DNA from: Streptosporangiales bacterium
GTDB taxonomy: Bacteria; Actinomycetota; Actinomycetes; Streptosporangiales; WHST01
Reading direction: 5' to 3'
NCBI GenBank assembly: GCA_009379955.1
Contig: WHST01000024.1
Coordinates: 1 to 62,356 of the forward strand
Length of the DNA: 62,356 bases
Shown here: one piece after another, positions 24,050-33,302 of the stretch
Layout: every line of letters starts with the position of its first letter
Position numbering within the stretch: the first letter of the stretch is position 1
Notes under the pieces: generated by a model
The model's database searches: none
The model's input: the letters and a program-made list of their open reading frames with translations, nothing else
What the model was told of the DNA's origin: nothing
Translations under genes and position numbers: made by a program

Positions 24050-25109
24050 CGATCCGGCTCTCCGCGAACGCCTGCACCTCGTCGGTCCAATGGCACCTGG
24101 ACGTGTGCGACTCGCCGACGTCGACCAGCTCGGGTGGGTCCTCGCGACAGACGGCCCGGTCGCCGGAGAGCTGGCAACGTGGCTGGAACGAGCACCCCTT
24201 CGCCGGGTTCAGCGCACTCGGCGGCTGCCCGGGGATCGCAGCGAGGTCGTGACCGTCCTTGCCCGGCCCGCCGATGGCCGGCTTGCTCGCGATCAGACCG
24301 ACCGTGTACGGATGCCTGGGAGCGTGGAAGATCTGGTCGACGTCACCGCACTCGACGACCTGGCCCGCGTACATGACGACCACCCGGTCGGCGAACTCGG
24401 CGATCACGGACAGGTCATGGGTGATCAGGACGAGCGACGCCCGAGTCTCGGCCTTCAGGCGGTGGAGCACCTCGAGCACCTGCGCCTGGATGGTGACGTC
24501 CAGTGCGGTCGTCGGCTCGTCGGCGATCAGCACCTGGGGACCGTTGGCGATGGCGATCGCGATACCGACCCGCTGTCGCATGCCGCCGGAGAGCTCGTGC
24601 GGGTAGCGCGTGAGTTGTCTGGCCGGGCTCGGCAACCCGACCATGTCCAGCAGCTCGGTCGCCCGCGCCCTGAGGCGCGCACGCGACTGCTGTGGTGAGT
24701 GCGCCTTGACGGCCTCGGCGACCTGCTTCCCGATGGGCATGACCGGGTTCAACGACGTCATCGGATCCTGGAAGACCATGCCGATCTGCGCGCCGCGCAC
24801 CTGGCGCATCTCGCCCGCCGACAGGGTCAGCAGGTCTCGGCCGTCGAGGATCGCCTCTCCTCCGAGGATGCGACCCGGCGGCCGGGGAATCAGACCGAGG
24901 ACGCTGAGGACCGTCTGGGTCTTCCCCGAGCCGCTCTCCCCGACGACCCCGAGAGTCTCTCCCGGCCGTACGTCGAAGCTCACCCGGTTGAGCACCTTCA
25001 CCAGACCCTGGTCGGTCGCGTAGGCGACCTCCAACTCCCTGATCGAGAGGCCACCCGCTCGATCAGAGTCCGGCTGCCTCGGATCGTCGACCGCCGCGCC
25101 GCAGGTCAT
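24042..25109 (-). CDS. Peptide-type ABC transporter ATPase (OppD/DppD-like)
   Basis: This 355-aa ATPase has Walker A GVVGESGSGKTQ, signature SGGMRQRVGIAIAIA and Walker B VLIADEPTTALDVTIQ. The usual OppD C-terminal cysteine cluster is present (GCSFQPRCQLSGDRAVC). The ATG overlaps the stop of the binding-protein gene by 4 bp. Together with the OppF-like subunit it forms the nucleotide-binding pair. Confidence 0.9.
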   Translation of the reverse strand: MTCGAAVDDPRQPDSDRAGGLSIRELEVAYATDQGLVKVLNRVSFDVRPGETLGVVGESGSGKTQTVLSVLGLIPRPPGRILGGEAILDGRDLLTLSAGEMRQVRGAQIGMVFQDPMTSLNPVMPIGKQVAEAVKAHSPQQSRARLRARATELLDMVGLPSPARQLTRYPHELSGGMRQRVGIAIAIANGPQVLIADEPTTALDVTIQAQVLEVLHRLKAETRASLVLITHDLSVIAEFADRVVVMYAGQVVECGDVDQIFHAPRHPYTVGLIASKPAIGGPGKDGHDLAAIPGQPPSALNPAKGCSFQPRCQLSGDRAVCREDPPELVDVGESHTSRCHWTDEVQAFAESRIDV

Positions 25110-26677
25110 CGCTGTTTCCAGGTGTCACGCAAGAGCAGGTAGTTCTGCGAGTTCGCGACGAACCCGTGGACGTTCGCACTGCGGGCCACCGGCACGGTCC
25201 GACCGCCGACGACGATCATGGCCTGCCCGTCCATGCCGAGGTTCTGCAGCTCCTTCAGATCGGCCGCGTACGCCGCCTTGTCGGTCTGGGTACGCGCACT
25301 CGCCAACAGCCGGTAGAACTCGGGCGCCTGCTCCTGCCACCCGGTGGCGGCACCGAGAGCCTTGCCCCAGGTGTGCGCGATGTAGTCGTAGTCGGTGGGC
25401 TTCGGCACGGCACCGCCGAGCGCGATCCCGTACTTCTCCTTCGCGAGGACGGTGTCGGCCCAGGTCGCCAGGTCGACGGTACGGATCTTCATCGTGATGC
25501 CCGCCTTGGCGGCCGAGTCCTGGATGACCTGAGCCAGCACCTGGTAGTCGCTGCCGGCGTCGCTGTAGACGTACATCTCTCCGGCGTCGAACCCGTTCGG
25601 GTGCCCGGCGTCGGCGAGTAGCTGCTTGGCCTTGGCGATGTTCTGCTCGTCGTAAGACGCGGCGGCGTCGCTGAAGTCCGCCCTGCTGCTCGGCACGGGA
25701 TTCGACGTCGGGGTGAAGATCCCGGGGAGCACCTTCTTGACCCCCGGGCGGTCGATGGCGTAGCTGAGTGCCTGGCGTACCCGCTTGTCCGACCACGGCT
25801 TCTCACGCGTGTTGACGAAGATCTCGTAGTAACCGCCCGGGACCTTGTCGCGCGGGACCTCGAGGGCCGCACCCCCCTTGGTGACCTGGTCGGTCTGCGC
25901 GTAGGACACCTCCGCCATCATGTCCACCTGGCCGCTCTGCAACTGCAGGAGAGCGGTGGACTGGTCCGGGATGACCTTGAACGTCACCTTGTCCAGGTAA
26001 GGCCGAGCGTCGCGCCAGTACCCGTCGTACTTCTCGAGCACGACCTGGTTGTTCGGGCTCCAGGACACGAACTTGAAGGGCCCGGACCCGATCGGCTCGG
26101 CGTTGTAGTCGGCCTTGGGACGTGCCGGTGCGACGAAGACGTCCTCGAGCGTGTTGAAGATCTCGATGTCCGGCTTGCTCAGCGCGAGGACGACGGTCAG
26201 CGGGTCCTTCGCCTCGACGGTCTCGACCGCACTCAGCAACGCCGACGTGCGTGACGCGGCCGGGTCCCGCGCCTGCTCGATCGAGAAGACCACGTCCTTG
26301 GACGTCAGCTTCGAACCGTCGTGGAACGTGACGCCGTCCTGGAGGTTCAGCGTTGCCGTCAGGCCGTCCTTCGACACGCTCCAGGTCTTGGCGATGGAGG
26401 GCTTCAGGGTGAAGTCGACGGGACTCCGTTCGATGAGCCGATCGTAGACGTTGACCAGCACATGGCGGTCGACCACCGAGGAGTACTGCCATGGATGCAG
26501 GCTGGTCGGGTCCGCGTTGACGGCTGCCACCAGCTCGCCGCCGGAGACGGGTTTGCCGGGGCCGCTTCCGCCGTTCGACGGCGACGCCGTCCCTCCGCCG
26601 GACGAGCAGCCGGTCAACGCCAGTCCGATCGCCAGCGTCACGCAGACGAGTCGTCGTCTGGCTGAGATACCCCTCAT
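25106..26677 (-). CDS. ABC transporter substrate-binding lipoprotein (SBP_bac_5, peptide/nickel/opine type)
   Basis: This 523-aa protein has a lipoprotein signal (LALTGCSSGGG, Cys near residue 24) and the SBP_bac_5 fold: ADPTSLHPWQYSSVVDRHVL, LQDGVTFHDGSKLTSKDVVF, GSGPFKFVSW and VRQALSYAIDRPGVKKVLPG. The family binds peptides, opines, amino-sugar conjugates or metal chelates outside the membrane. AAGGAG precedes the ATG. The 31-bp gap to the permease gene is the widest in the ten-gene series from the dehydrogenase to IclR. Confidence 0.9.
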   Translation of the reverse strand: MRGISARRRLVCVTLAIGLALTGCSSGGGTASPSNGGSGPGKPVSGGELVAAVNADPTSLHPWQYSSVVDRHVLVNVYDRLIERSPVDFTLKPSIAKTWSVSKDGLTATLNLQDGVTFHDGSKLTSKDVVFSIEQARDPAASRTSALLSAVETVEAKDPLTVVLALSKPDIEIFNTLEDVFVAPARPKADYNAEPIGSGPFKFVSWSPNNQVVLEKYDGYWRDARPYLDKVTFKVIPDQSTALLQLQSGQVDMMAEVSYAQTDQVTKGGAALEVPRDKVPGGYYEIFVNTREKPWSDKRVRQALSYAIDRPGVKKVLPGIFTPTSNPVPSSRADFSDAAASYDEQNIAKAKQLLADAGHPNGFDAGEMYVYSDAGSDYQVLAQVIQDSAAKAGITMKIRTVDLATWADTVLAKEKYGIALGGAVPKPTDYDYIAHTWGKALGAATGWQEQAPEFYRLLASARTQTDKAAYAADLKELQNLGMDGQAMIVVGGRTVPVARSANVHGFVANSQNYLLLRDTWKQR

Positions 26678-26708
26678 GGAAACTCCTTGGGTTCGGGCGA
26701 GCTGGAGG

Positions 26709-27614
26709 TCATACCGACTGCCTCACGAGCTTTCGCGCTCCGGAGGTGAGTTGCCGAGGATCGACCGCGTCCCGCAGCGCATCTCCGATGAGGCTGAGGC
26801 TCAGGACGGTGAGGAAGATCGCTCCGCCGGTGAAGATGCTGTAGGTGGGGCTCTGTGCCATGAAGCTCCTGGCCGTCTGCAGCATCCCGCCCCAGGCGGC
26901 CGTCGGCGGCTGGACTCCGAGACCGAGATAGCTCAACGAGGCCTCGATGAGCACCGCGGTGGCGAAGGTGAGGGTGAACTGGACGGTGGCGATGGGAACC
27001 ACGTTGGGCAGGATCGCTCGGCGGATGATGAACAGGTTGGTGGCGCCGAACGATCGTGCGGCGGCGACGAAGTCGCGTTCCCGCAGGCTCAGCACCTCAC
27101 CACGTATCAGGCGGGTGAACCGGGGAGCCTGGATCACACCGATGGCGATGACGAGGTTGACGGTGCTCGGCCCGGCGACGGCCACCACCGCCAGGGCCAG
27201 GATGATCCCGGGGAAGGCGAGTAGTGCATCGGTGAGTCTCATCGAGGCGGCATCCGCCCAGCTGCCGTAGAACCCGCTGAGCAGACCCCAGGGCATCCCG
27301 ATCAGCAACGAGATCACGCTTGCCAGCACACCGACGGTGAGCGACGTGCGAGCCCCGTACAGGACGCGGCTGAAGATGTCGCGGCCCAACTCGTCAGTGC
27401 CGAACCAGTGCGCACCCGAGGGAGGTTGGAGGGGGATGCCGGCGAGCTCTCGCTCGGTGAACGGCGCCAGCAGCGGCGCCATGACGGCCACGAACATGAA
27501 GAGGAGGAAGACCACGGTCGCGAACACCGTGACGCGGTCGCGGAGGAACAGCCGGAGTGTTCGCCCCATGAGGAACCGCTGCCCGGTGCTCTGTGTCGCC
27601 GATCCCTCAGGCAT
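26709..27614 (-). CDS. ABC transporter permease (DppC/OppC-like)
   Basis: This 301-aa permease has six helices, the N-terminal cytoplasmic OppC_N segment and a loop SGAHWFGTDELGRDIFSRVLYG characteristic of DppC. The EAA motif region (REVLSLRERDFVAAARSFGA) contacts the ATPases. Its gene overlaps the DppB-like gene by 8 bp. Confidence 0.9.
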   Translation of the reverse strand: MPEGSATQSTGQRFLMGRTLRLFLRDRVTVFATVVFLLFMFVAVMAPLLAPFTERELAGIPLQPPSGAHWFGTDELGRDIFSRVLYGARTSLTVGVLASVISLLIGMPWGLLSGFYGSWADAASMRLTDALLAFPGIILALAVVAVAGPSTVNLVIAIGVIQAPRFTRLIRGEVLSLRERDFVAAARSFGATNLFIIRRAILPNVVPIATVQFTLTFATAVLIEASLSYLGLGVQPPTAAWGGMLQTARSFMAQSPTYSIFTGGAIFLTVLSLSLIGDALRDAVDPRQLTSGARKLVRQSV

Positions 27615-28554
27615 GGGTGATCCTCGGGTCGATGACGCGATAGGAGATGTCGACGAGAGTGTTGACGACGACGAAGCTCAGTGCCGTGATCAGGACGGCG
27701 CCCTGGACGAGGTCGTAGGACCTACTGAGGATCGCCTGCACCATGAGCAGTCCGATGCCGGGCCAGTTGAAGACCTGCTCGACCACGACCAGGCCGCCGA
27801 CGAGGAGACCGAACTGCATCCCGACGACCGTCACGAAGGGGAGCAGTGCGTTGCGAAGTGCGTGCTGGTACGACACGCGGCGTTCGGTCACGCCCTTGGC
27901 CTGGGCGGTACGGATGTAGTCCTGCCCGAGAGCCTCCAACATGCTGGCACGGAGGAAACGGATGAAGATGCCGGCGAGGATGACGCTCACGGCGACGGCT
28001 GGCAGCGTCACCGAACGGATGTAGCCGATCGGCGACTCGGCGAAGGGCACGTAGCCTCCGGCCGGGAACCAACCGAGAGCCTGCGAGAACAGCAGCAGGA
28101 GCAGGATCCCCAGCCAGAACGACGGGAGGCTGAACCCGACGATCGCCAACGCCCTGCTCACCTGGTCGACGACGGAGCCCGGCCGGACCGCGGACGCCTT
28201 GGCCAGCGGGATCGAGATCACGATCGCGAGGACGGTCGCGATCACGGCGAGCTCGAGCGTCCGCAGCAGCGGGCCGCCGAGCAGATCGAGGACCGGTTGA
28301 CGGCCCTGCGCGTACGCCACCCCCAGGTCGCCGCGCAGGAGCCTGCCGAGCCAGGTCAGGTACTGCTCGAAGAGCGGCCTGTCGAGGCCCATCTCATGCC
28401 GGATCGCGGCGCGGGACTCCTTCGACGCGTCCACGCCGAGAGTGATCGCCGCGGGATCTCCAGGAAGCACCCTGAAGAGGAAGAACGTCGTGGTCGCCAC
28501 GAGCCACATGACCAGAACCGTCTGCCCCGCTCTCAGCAGCAGATAGCGAGGCAT
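27607..28554 (-). CDS. ABC transporter permease (DppB/OppB-like)
   Basis: This 315-aa permease starts MPRYLLLRAGQTVLVMWLVA, and contains FLFRVLPGDPAAITLG in the first periplasmic loop and ALGQDYIRTAQAKGVTERRV as the EAA motif. Six transmembrane helices are apparent. The ATG at 28554 shares its A with the stop of the dehydrogenase gene (TAATG). An upstream extension in the same frame is not protein-like. Confidence 0.9.
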   Translation of the reverse strand: MPRYLLLRAGQTVLVMWLVATTTFFLFRVLPGDPAAITLGVDASKESRAAIRHEMGLDRPLFEQYLTWLGRLLRGDLGVAYAQGRQPVLDLLGGPLLRTLELAVIATVLAIVISIPLAKASAVRPGSVVDQVSRALAIVGFSLPSFWLGILLLLLFSQALGWFPAGGYVPFAESPIGYIRSVTLPAVAVSVILAGIFIRFLRASMLEALGQDYIRTAQAKGVTERRVSYQHALRNALLPFVTVVGMQFGLLVGGLVVVEQVFNWPGIGLLMVQAILSRSYDLVQGAVLITALSFVVVNTLVDISYRVIDPRITHA

Positions 28555-29525
28555 TATCGCCGACCCACCCGTACGGCCTCGGGATTCAGGACGCGAGGCA
28601 CGACTCCCGACCGCTCGAACTCGAGCGCGATCTCGGCCGCGGTGCGACCCAGCTGATCCCTGGCGGCACCGGAGTACCAGGCCACGTGCGGGGTGACGAC
28701 GACGTCGTCGCGCCGGAGCAGCGAGACGCACCGCGAGACGTCTGGTTCCTCGTCGAGCACGTCGAGGCCCGCGCCGGAGACCAACCCCGCCTCGAGGGCG
28801 TGTTCGAGCGCCGGGGTGTCGACCAGTGCGCCTCTGGCCGTGTTGACGATGATCGGGGATCGACGCATCCTGCCGAACGCCTCGGCGTTCAACAGGTGGC
28901 GGTTCTCCGGCGTCGAAGGGACATGCAGGCTGATGACGTCGCTGAGCTCGAGGAGCTCGGTCAACGACACCGAACGGGCCGTGACCGCAGCGAACCTCTC
29001 GGCCGGCGCCCACGGATCATGGGCGATGACCGACATTCCCAGCGCCGTCACACGGGCGGCCACGGCCGAGCCGATGGCGCCGAGACCGACCAGTCCACAG
29101 GTACGACCGCTGAGTCGACCCACCGGGAGATACGAGGCGTCCGCCCAGTCGGACTCGTTCTGGCGGACGAAGTACGTGAGGCGTCTCGCGGCAGCGAGCA
29201 TCAGCAGCAGCGAGTGGTCGGCGACCTCCTGGATTCCGTAGTCCGTGACGTTCGTGACCATCACGCCTCGTCGGGTCGCCTCGTCGATGTCGATCTTCTC
29301 GACGCCGACGCCGGCGCGGACGAGGAGCTCGAGCCGGGGAAGGCGGGCGAGGACCTCCCGGGTCACGGGGCTCCCGCCCACGATCAGCACCTCGGACCCT
29401 GCCGCCCTGTCGAAGTCACTGTCGGCGGGCTCTTCGGCAAGGACGCTGTACGACGCTCCCGCCTCGTCGAGGTGCAGCCGTGTCGCGGGAAGGAACGGCG
29501 CACCCGCGCTCCAGACGGCGATCAT
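28554..29525 (-). CDS. D-isomer-specific 2-hydroxyacid dehydrogenase (NAD-dependent)
   Basis: This 323-aa enzyme has the Rossmann motif GLVGLGAIGSAVAARV, the substrate-binding RAGVGVEKID, the catalytic region NTARGALVDTPAL with Arg, DVLDEEP with Glu, and a catalytic His in TPHVAWYSG. It reduces 2-oxoacids or oxidises 2-hydroxyacids. ATG 29525 fits the domain start; GTG 29555 adds ten residues and cannot be excluded. It is the first gene of the operon, so the controlling promoter should lie in 29526-29821. Confidence 0.85.
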   Translation of the reverse strand: MIAVWSAGAPFLPATRLHLDEAGASYSVLAEEPADSDFDRAAGSEVLIVGGSPVTREVLARLPRLELLVRAGVGVEKIDIDEATRRGVMVTNVTDYGIQEVADHSLLLMLAAARRLTYFVRQNESDWADASYLPVGRLSGRTCGLVGLGAIGSAVAARVTALGMSVIAHDPWAPAERFAAVTARSVSLTELLELSDVISLHVPSTPENRHLLNAEAFGRMRRSPIIVNTARGALVDTPALEHALEAGLVSGAGLDVLDEEPDVSRCVSLLRRDDVVVTPHVAWYSGAARDQLGRTAAEIALEFERSGVVPRVLNPEAVRVGRR

Positions 29526-29564
29526 CTCCGCCGCCTGAGGCCATCGAAGCCACACATAGGACGC

Positions 29565-29705
29565 TGTTCCATGTGGAGGGACTGTAATGACGGCTGACTC
29601 GGCACGTCAAGATATGCCTGCAGATACGCGCAGTAGACGCGACCTGACCTGTCGTCTGCGTGACTTGCGTAGGAGCCCAGGCCGTCTACGTGTCGACATG
29701 GAACA
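29565..29705. promoter_or_regulatory. Divergent regulatory region with inverted ACATGGAACA sites
   Basis: TGTTCCATGT at 29565-29574 and its exact reverse complement ACATGGAACA at 29696-29705 face each other across the region between the eleven-gene operon and the aminotransferase gene. The right copy is part of CATGG-N9-CCATG. Each copy lies on the side of one transcription unit, as expected for an IclR regulator acting on both. The rest of the 296-bp gap has no coding signal. Confidence 0.5.
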
Positions 29706-29821
29706 CTTTGCCATGCTCTTGCCAGGGCGCTGTCCGACCGTCTAATCTCCGGTCAACACCCACGAGCAGAACGCGATCGCGCGGCCGGGTCGCCGACTCG
29801 ATCCGCTGGATTGGAGACCTG

Positions 29822-31171
29822 ATGCCTTCGGCGATCAGCACCGTCGCGCCCGAGGTGGCACCGCGCGGGAGGGCGCTTGCCGACGCCGCGGAGCGACTGA
29901 TCCCCGGTGGCGTCAACTCGGCGACTCGCTCCATCGGTGTCCCCTACGCGTTCAGCTCAGGAGACGGCGCGAACCTGGTCGATGCCGACGGCCGCAGCTA
30001 CGTCGACTACCACGCCGCCTTCGGCGCCATCCTGCTCGGCTACCGGTGCGACCTCGTGGACGAGGCCGTCCACCGGGCCGTCCGCGACGCCAAGTTCTTC
30101 GGCATCGGAGTGACCGATCTCGAGGTCGAGCTTGCCCGACGGGTCGTCGACGCGATCCCGTCGGCGGAGATGATGATCGCCACCATGAGTGGATCCGAGG
30201 CCGTCTCGCAGGCCGTGCGACTGGCCAGAGCCGCCACCGGTCGCCCCCTTCTGGTCAAGTTCCAGGGTGGATTCCACGGTTCGAACGACGCGGTGGCACG
30301 CAACGTGATCTCCGCTCCGGAGAAGGCCTACGGCGATGATCCCCTGTCGGCAGGGATCCTCCCGGACGCCTTCCACTCGACGTTGGTGGCCGAGTTCAAC
30401 GATCTCGAGTCGGTGCGCACCCTGTTCGAGCTGCACCCGGATCGGATCGCGGCTGTCATCCTCGAGCCGATCCCGCACAACGTCGGGGCGTTGCTCCCCA
30501 CGGCAGCGTTCGTGGAAGGACTGCGAGCACTCACCTCGGACAACGGCGCGCTGCTGGTCTTCGACGAGGTCATCACCGGCTTCCGGCACGCGTTCGGCGG
30601 GTACCAGGAGATCTGCGGCGTCCACCCGGACCTGACCACGTTCGGCAAGGGCATGGCCAACGGCTATCCGATCGGAGGTCTCGCCGGTTCGAGGCACCTG
30701 ATGGAGCGCTTCGACGGCCGCGGTGGCGACGTGCTCCTCGCCGGCACCTTCAACGGCCATCCGGTGGGCGTCGGCGCAGCCATCGCCACCATCGACTACC
30801 TCGCCGGGAATCCGAGCTTCTACCAACGGACGTACGAGCTCGGTGACGCGATGCGCAGCGGGCTGCGTGACATCGTCACCGAGCTCGACATCGAGGCCAC
30901 GGTCGCCGGGTTCGGTGGTGTGTTCTCGCTGTACTTCACGTCCGGCCCGATCCGGGGCTACCGCGACCTGATGTCCAACGACGATGTCGCGTACTCCACC
31001 TTCCACCGGCGCATGACCGACGCAGGCTTCCTGATGATTCCGCTCGCTCTCAAGAGGAACCACGTGTCCGGCGCGCACACGCGTGAGCACATCGACGACA
31101 CGTTGACGGCGGCACGTTCGGTGTTGAAGGGCATGCGCGACGACGGGACCATCGGCGCCGCTCGGCGTTGA
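29822..31171 (+). CDS. PLP-dependent aminotransferase/aminomutase, glutamate-1-semialdehyde-aminomutase type
   Basis: This 449-aa class III PLP enzyme resembles GSA aminomutase: RLIPGGVNSATRSIG at the N-terminus, MSGSEAVSQAVRLARAATG, FQGGFHGSNDAVA, LVFDEVITGFRHAFGGYQ, and TTFGKGMANGYPIGG with the PLP lysine. It is not the heme-pathway HemL, since it stands alone beside a catabolic operon. Members include many aminotransferases for beta- or omega-amino acids and amino sugars. ATG 29822 follows GGAGACCTG. It is divergent from the P450/ABC operon and presumably acts on the same substrate. Confidence 0.85.
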   Translation: MPSAISTVAPEVAPRGRALADAAERLIPGGVNSATRSIGVPYAFSSGDGANLVDADGRSYVDYHAAFGAILLGYRCDLVDEAVHRAVRDAKFFGIGVTDLEVELARRVVDAIPSAEMMIATMSGSEAVSQAVRLARAATGRPLLVKFQGGFHGSNDAVARNVISAPEKAYGDDPLSAGILPDAFHSTLVAEFNDLESVRTLFELHPDRIAAVILEPIPHNVGALLPTAAFVEGLRALTSDNGALLVFDEVITGFRHAFGGYQEICGVHPDLTTFGKGMANGYPIGGLAGSRHLMERFDGRGGDVLLAGTFNGHPVGVGAAIATIDYLAGNPSFYQRTYELGDAMRSGLRDIVTELDIEATVAGFGGVFSLYFTSGPIRGYRDLMSNDDVAYSTFHRRMTDAGFLMIPLALKRNHVSGAHTREHIDDTLTAARSVLKGMRDDGTIGAARR

Positions 31172-31293
31172 CCGGCGTTGACCTGTGGGTCATCGCGCAG
31201 CCGTACCTCACGCGTCGGGCGGCCAGGCTCCGACCGCACGAGTGACACGGCATCCGGACACAGAACGTCCGCAATGGGCTCTACGGTGGCGCC

Positions 31294-31899
31294 ATGACCG
31301 ACAGCGACTACCCGTGGGAGCCCCCACTCGCCGGCACCGAGCTCGAGCACCTGATCGGTGCGCTCGACCGCCTGCGCACGACCTTCCGCTGGAAGGCCGA
31401 CGACCTCGACGCGGCCGGACTGCAGACCCGCATCGGCGCCTCCTCGCTGACCCTCGGCGGCCTGCTCAAGCATCTTGCTGCCGTGGAGGACTACATCTTC
31501 ACCGCCAAGCTGACCGGGGATCCGATCGGCGCGCCGTGGGACACCACCGACTGGGACGGCAGCAACGACTGGGAGTTCGCCTCCGCCACCGACGACACCC
31601 CCGACCAGCTCTACGCGCTCTGGGACGGCGCCGTCGAACGGTCCCGCGCGAGGCTCCACGCGGCCTTGGCCGACGGCGGGCTCGACCAGCTCGTCCACGT
31701 CTCCGGGCCCGACGGTCGCCATGCCAGCCTGCGTCGGCTCGTCTGCGACCTGATCGAGGAGTACGGCAGGCACACCGGGCACGCCGACCTGCTCCGCGAG
31801 GCGGTCGACGGTCTGGCCGGCGAGGACCCGCCGGCCGGATGGCGCGTGAGCAGGCCGACGGAGCGGAGCACATCACCGAGGACACCGCGTGAGGGGTGA
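31294..31899 (+). CDS. DinB-family protein (DUF664, mycothiol-dependent enzyme-like)
   Basis: This 201-aa four-helix-bundle protein has LTLGGLLKHLAAVEDYIFTA with the first metal-binding His and EEYGRHTGHADLLREAVDG with the C-terminal His motif. These are typical of actinobacterial DUF664/DinB proteins, some of which are mycothiol-dependent isomerases or transferases. The substrate is unknown. The next gene begins before this one ends, if its GTG start is used. Confidence 0.8.
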   Translation: MTDSDYPWEPPLAGTELEHLIGALDRLRTTFRWKADDLDAAGLQTRIGASSLTLGGLLKHLAAVEDYIFTAKLTGDPIGAPWDTTDWDGSNDWEFASATDDTPDQLYALWDGAVERSRARLHAALADGGLDQLVHVSGPDGRHASLRRLVCDLIEEYGRHTGHADLLREAVDGLAGEDPPAGWRVSRPTERSTSPRTPREG

Positions 31900-32206
31900 T
31901 CCTGACGGGATGCACCTGGACTTCACCGGCGACATCTGGCACTGGCGGGGCCCGTCGCCGTACTACTTCGTCTCGGTGCCGGACGAGGAGTGCCTCGACC
32001 TGCACGCGGTGTCCAAGGCCGTGACCTACGGCTGGGGGATGATCCCGGTCCGGGCGCGGATCGGTGCCACCGAGTGGGCGACCTCGCTGTTCCCCAAGGA
32101 CGGGCTGTACGTCCTACCGGTGAAGGATGCGGTGCGCCGGACCGAAGGGCTCGACGAGGGCGATACCGTCACGGTGCGGCTGGTCGTGGACGTCAGTCCC
32201 AGGTGA
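31889..32206 (+). CDS. DUF1905 domain protein
   Basis: This 105-aa protein has the DUF1905 pattern: LDFTGDIWHWRGPSPYYFVS, AVSKAVTYGWGMIPVRARIG, WATSLFPKDGLYVLPVK. The domain is a small beta-barrel of unknown function. GTG 31889 has GAGGA seven bases upstream and overlaps the DinB gene; ATG 31910 is a possible alternative that begins closer to the domain. The 3' end overlaps the convergent dehydrogenase gene by 14 bp. Confidence 0.75.
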   Translation: MRGDPDGMHLDFTGDIWHWRGPSPYYFVSVPDEECLDLHAVSKAVTYGWGMIPVRARIGATEWATSLFPKDGLYVLPVKDAVRRTEGLDEGDTVTVRLVVDVSPR

Positions 32207-33275
32207 GGCACACCTTGCCGGCCTGGCCCTCGTCGGCGATCCGGTACGCGGTGTTCGCCTCGGCGAGGGGCAGGCGGTGGGTCACGATCTGCTCGGGCCG
32301 CACGTCCCAGCGGATCAGGTTCTCGAGAAGCTGCTCCATGTGATGCATCGATGTGACCCACGAGCCGTGCAACCGAATCTGCTTGTGAATCAACAGGTCT
32401 GACACCGCGAAGGTGACCGTGCCACCTTCGCCGACGAAGACGCACCGCCCCCACGCTCGCGTGTTGCGCAGCGCGTCCTCGCGTGCATGGGCGCTGCCGG
32501 AGCAGTCGACGGCGACCTCACAGCCCAGGCCACCCGTGACGTCGGCGACGGCGTCGTCGAGAGCGCCCGGGTCGACGACCGCGTGGTCGACCAGGTCGAG
32601 GCGCTCGGCCAGGGCCACCCGGTCCGCCGACGGGTCCGAGCCGATGATCGTGGACGCGCCGAGCGCCCGCCCGAGCATCGCGGTGGCGAGGCCGACAGGC
32701 CCGAGCCCGGTGACCAGCAGCCGGTCCCGTGCCGTCAGGTCGGCCCGCAGCAGGCCCTCGTACGCCGTGCCGAACCCGCAGGAGACGAGCGCACCGTCGA
32801 CGAAGGTCAGTGGCTCGGGCAACAGGATGCAGGACGCCTCCTCGGCCAGCAGGTAGTCGGCGTGACCGCCGTCACGCTGCCAGCCGTGCGCGGCGCGGAA
32901 GGGCGAATGGCAGCCGACCGCGTAGCCGCGGCGACACTCGTCGCACATCCCGCAGCCGGCGATGTGGTAGACGACGACACGGTCGCCCTCGGTCAGGCGA
33001 CGCGTGCCGGCGCCGAGCGCCACCACCTCCCCGCACGGTTCATGACCCGCGATGACGCCCTGGTACGCCTCGGCGCCGTGCCCGAGATGCTCGCGGTAGA
33101 TGGCACGGATGTCACTGCCACAGATCGACGAGGCGCGCATGCGCACCAGCACCTGGCCATGGCCCGGTTCGGGGACCGGGACCTCGACGTGCTCGACAGT
33201 GCTGTCGCCCGGCAGCCGGACGCCGCGCATCATCGCCGTTCCACCGGTTCGCCCTCGGGACGCTGCCATCGTCAT
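32193..33275 (-). CDS. Zinc-dependent medium-chain alcohol/polyol dehydrogenase
   Basis: This 360-aa MDR protein has catalytic-zinc residues in SSICGSDIRAIYREH and GHEPCGEVVALG, the structural-zinc cysteines in CGMCDECRRGYAVGC, and the NAD motif GLGPVGLATAMLGRALGAS. Sorbitol, threonine and idonate dehydrogenases have this form. The ATG at 33275 follows CGAGGAG. It lies 27 bp downstream of the SorC regulator and is cotranscribed with it, divergent from the sugar transporter and sulfatase. Oxidation of a desulfated polyol is a reasonable guess. Confidence 0.85.
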   Translation of the reverse strand: MTMAASRGRTGGTAMMRGVRLPGDSTVEHVEVPVPEPGHGQVLVRMRASSICGSDIRAIYREHLGHGAEAYQGVIAGHEPCGEVVALGAGTRRLTEGDRVVVYHIAGCGMCDECRRGYAVGCHSPFRAAHGWQRDGGHADYLLAEEASCILLPEPLTFVDGALVSCGFGTAYEGLLRADLTARDRLLVTGLGPVGLATAMLGRALGASTIIGSDPSADRVALAERLDLVDHAVVDPGALDDAVADVTGGLGCEVAVDCSGSAHAREDALRNTRAWGRCVFVGEGGTVTFAVSDLLIHKQIRLHGSWVTSMHHMEQLLENLIRWDVRPEQIVTHRLPLAEANTAYRIADEGQAGKVCLTWD

Positions 33276-33302
33276 GGTGGTGCTCCTCGTTGCGGTATCG
33301 GG

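Noticed and set aside
29822-31171. GSA-type enzyme as HemL of heme synthesis
   Set aside because: No other hem genes are nearby and the gene is divergent from a catabolic operon; the wider aminotransferase group fits better.
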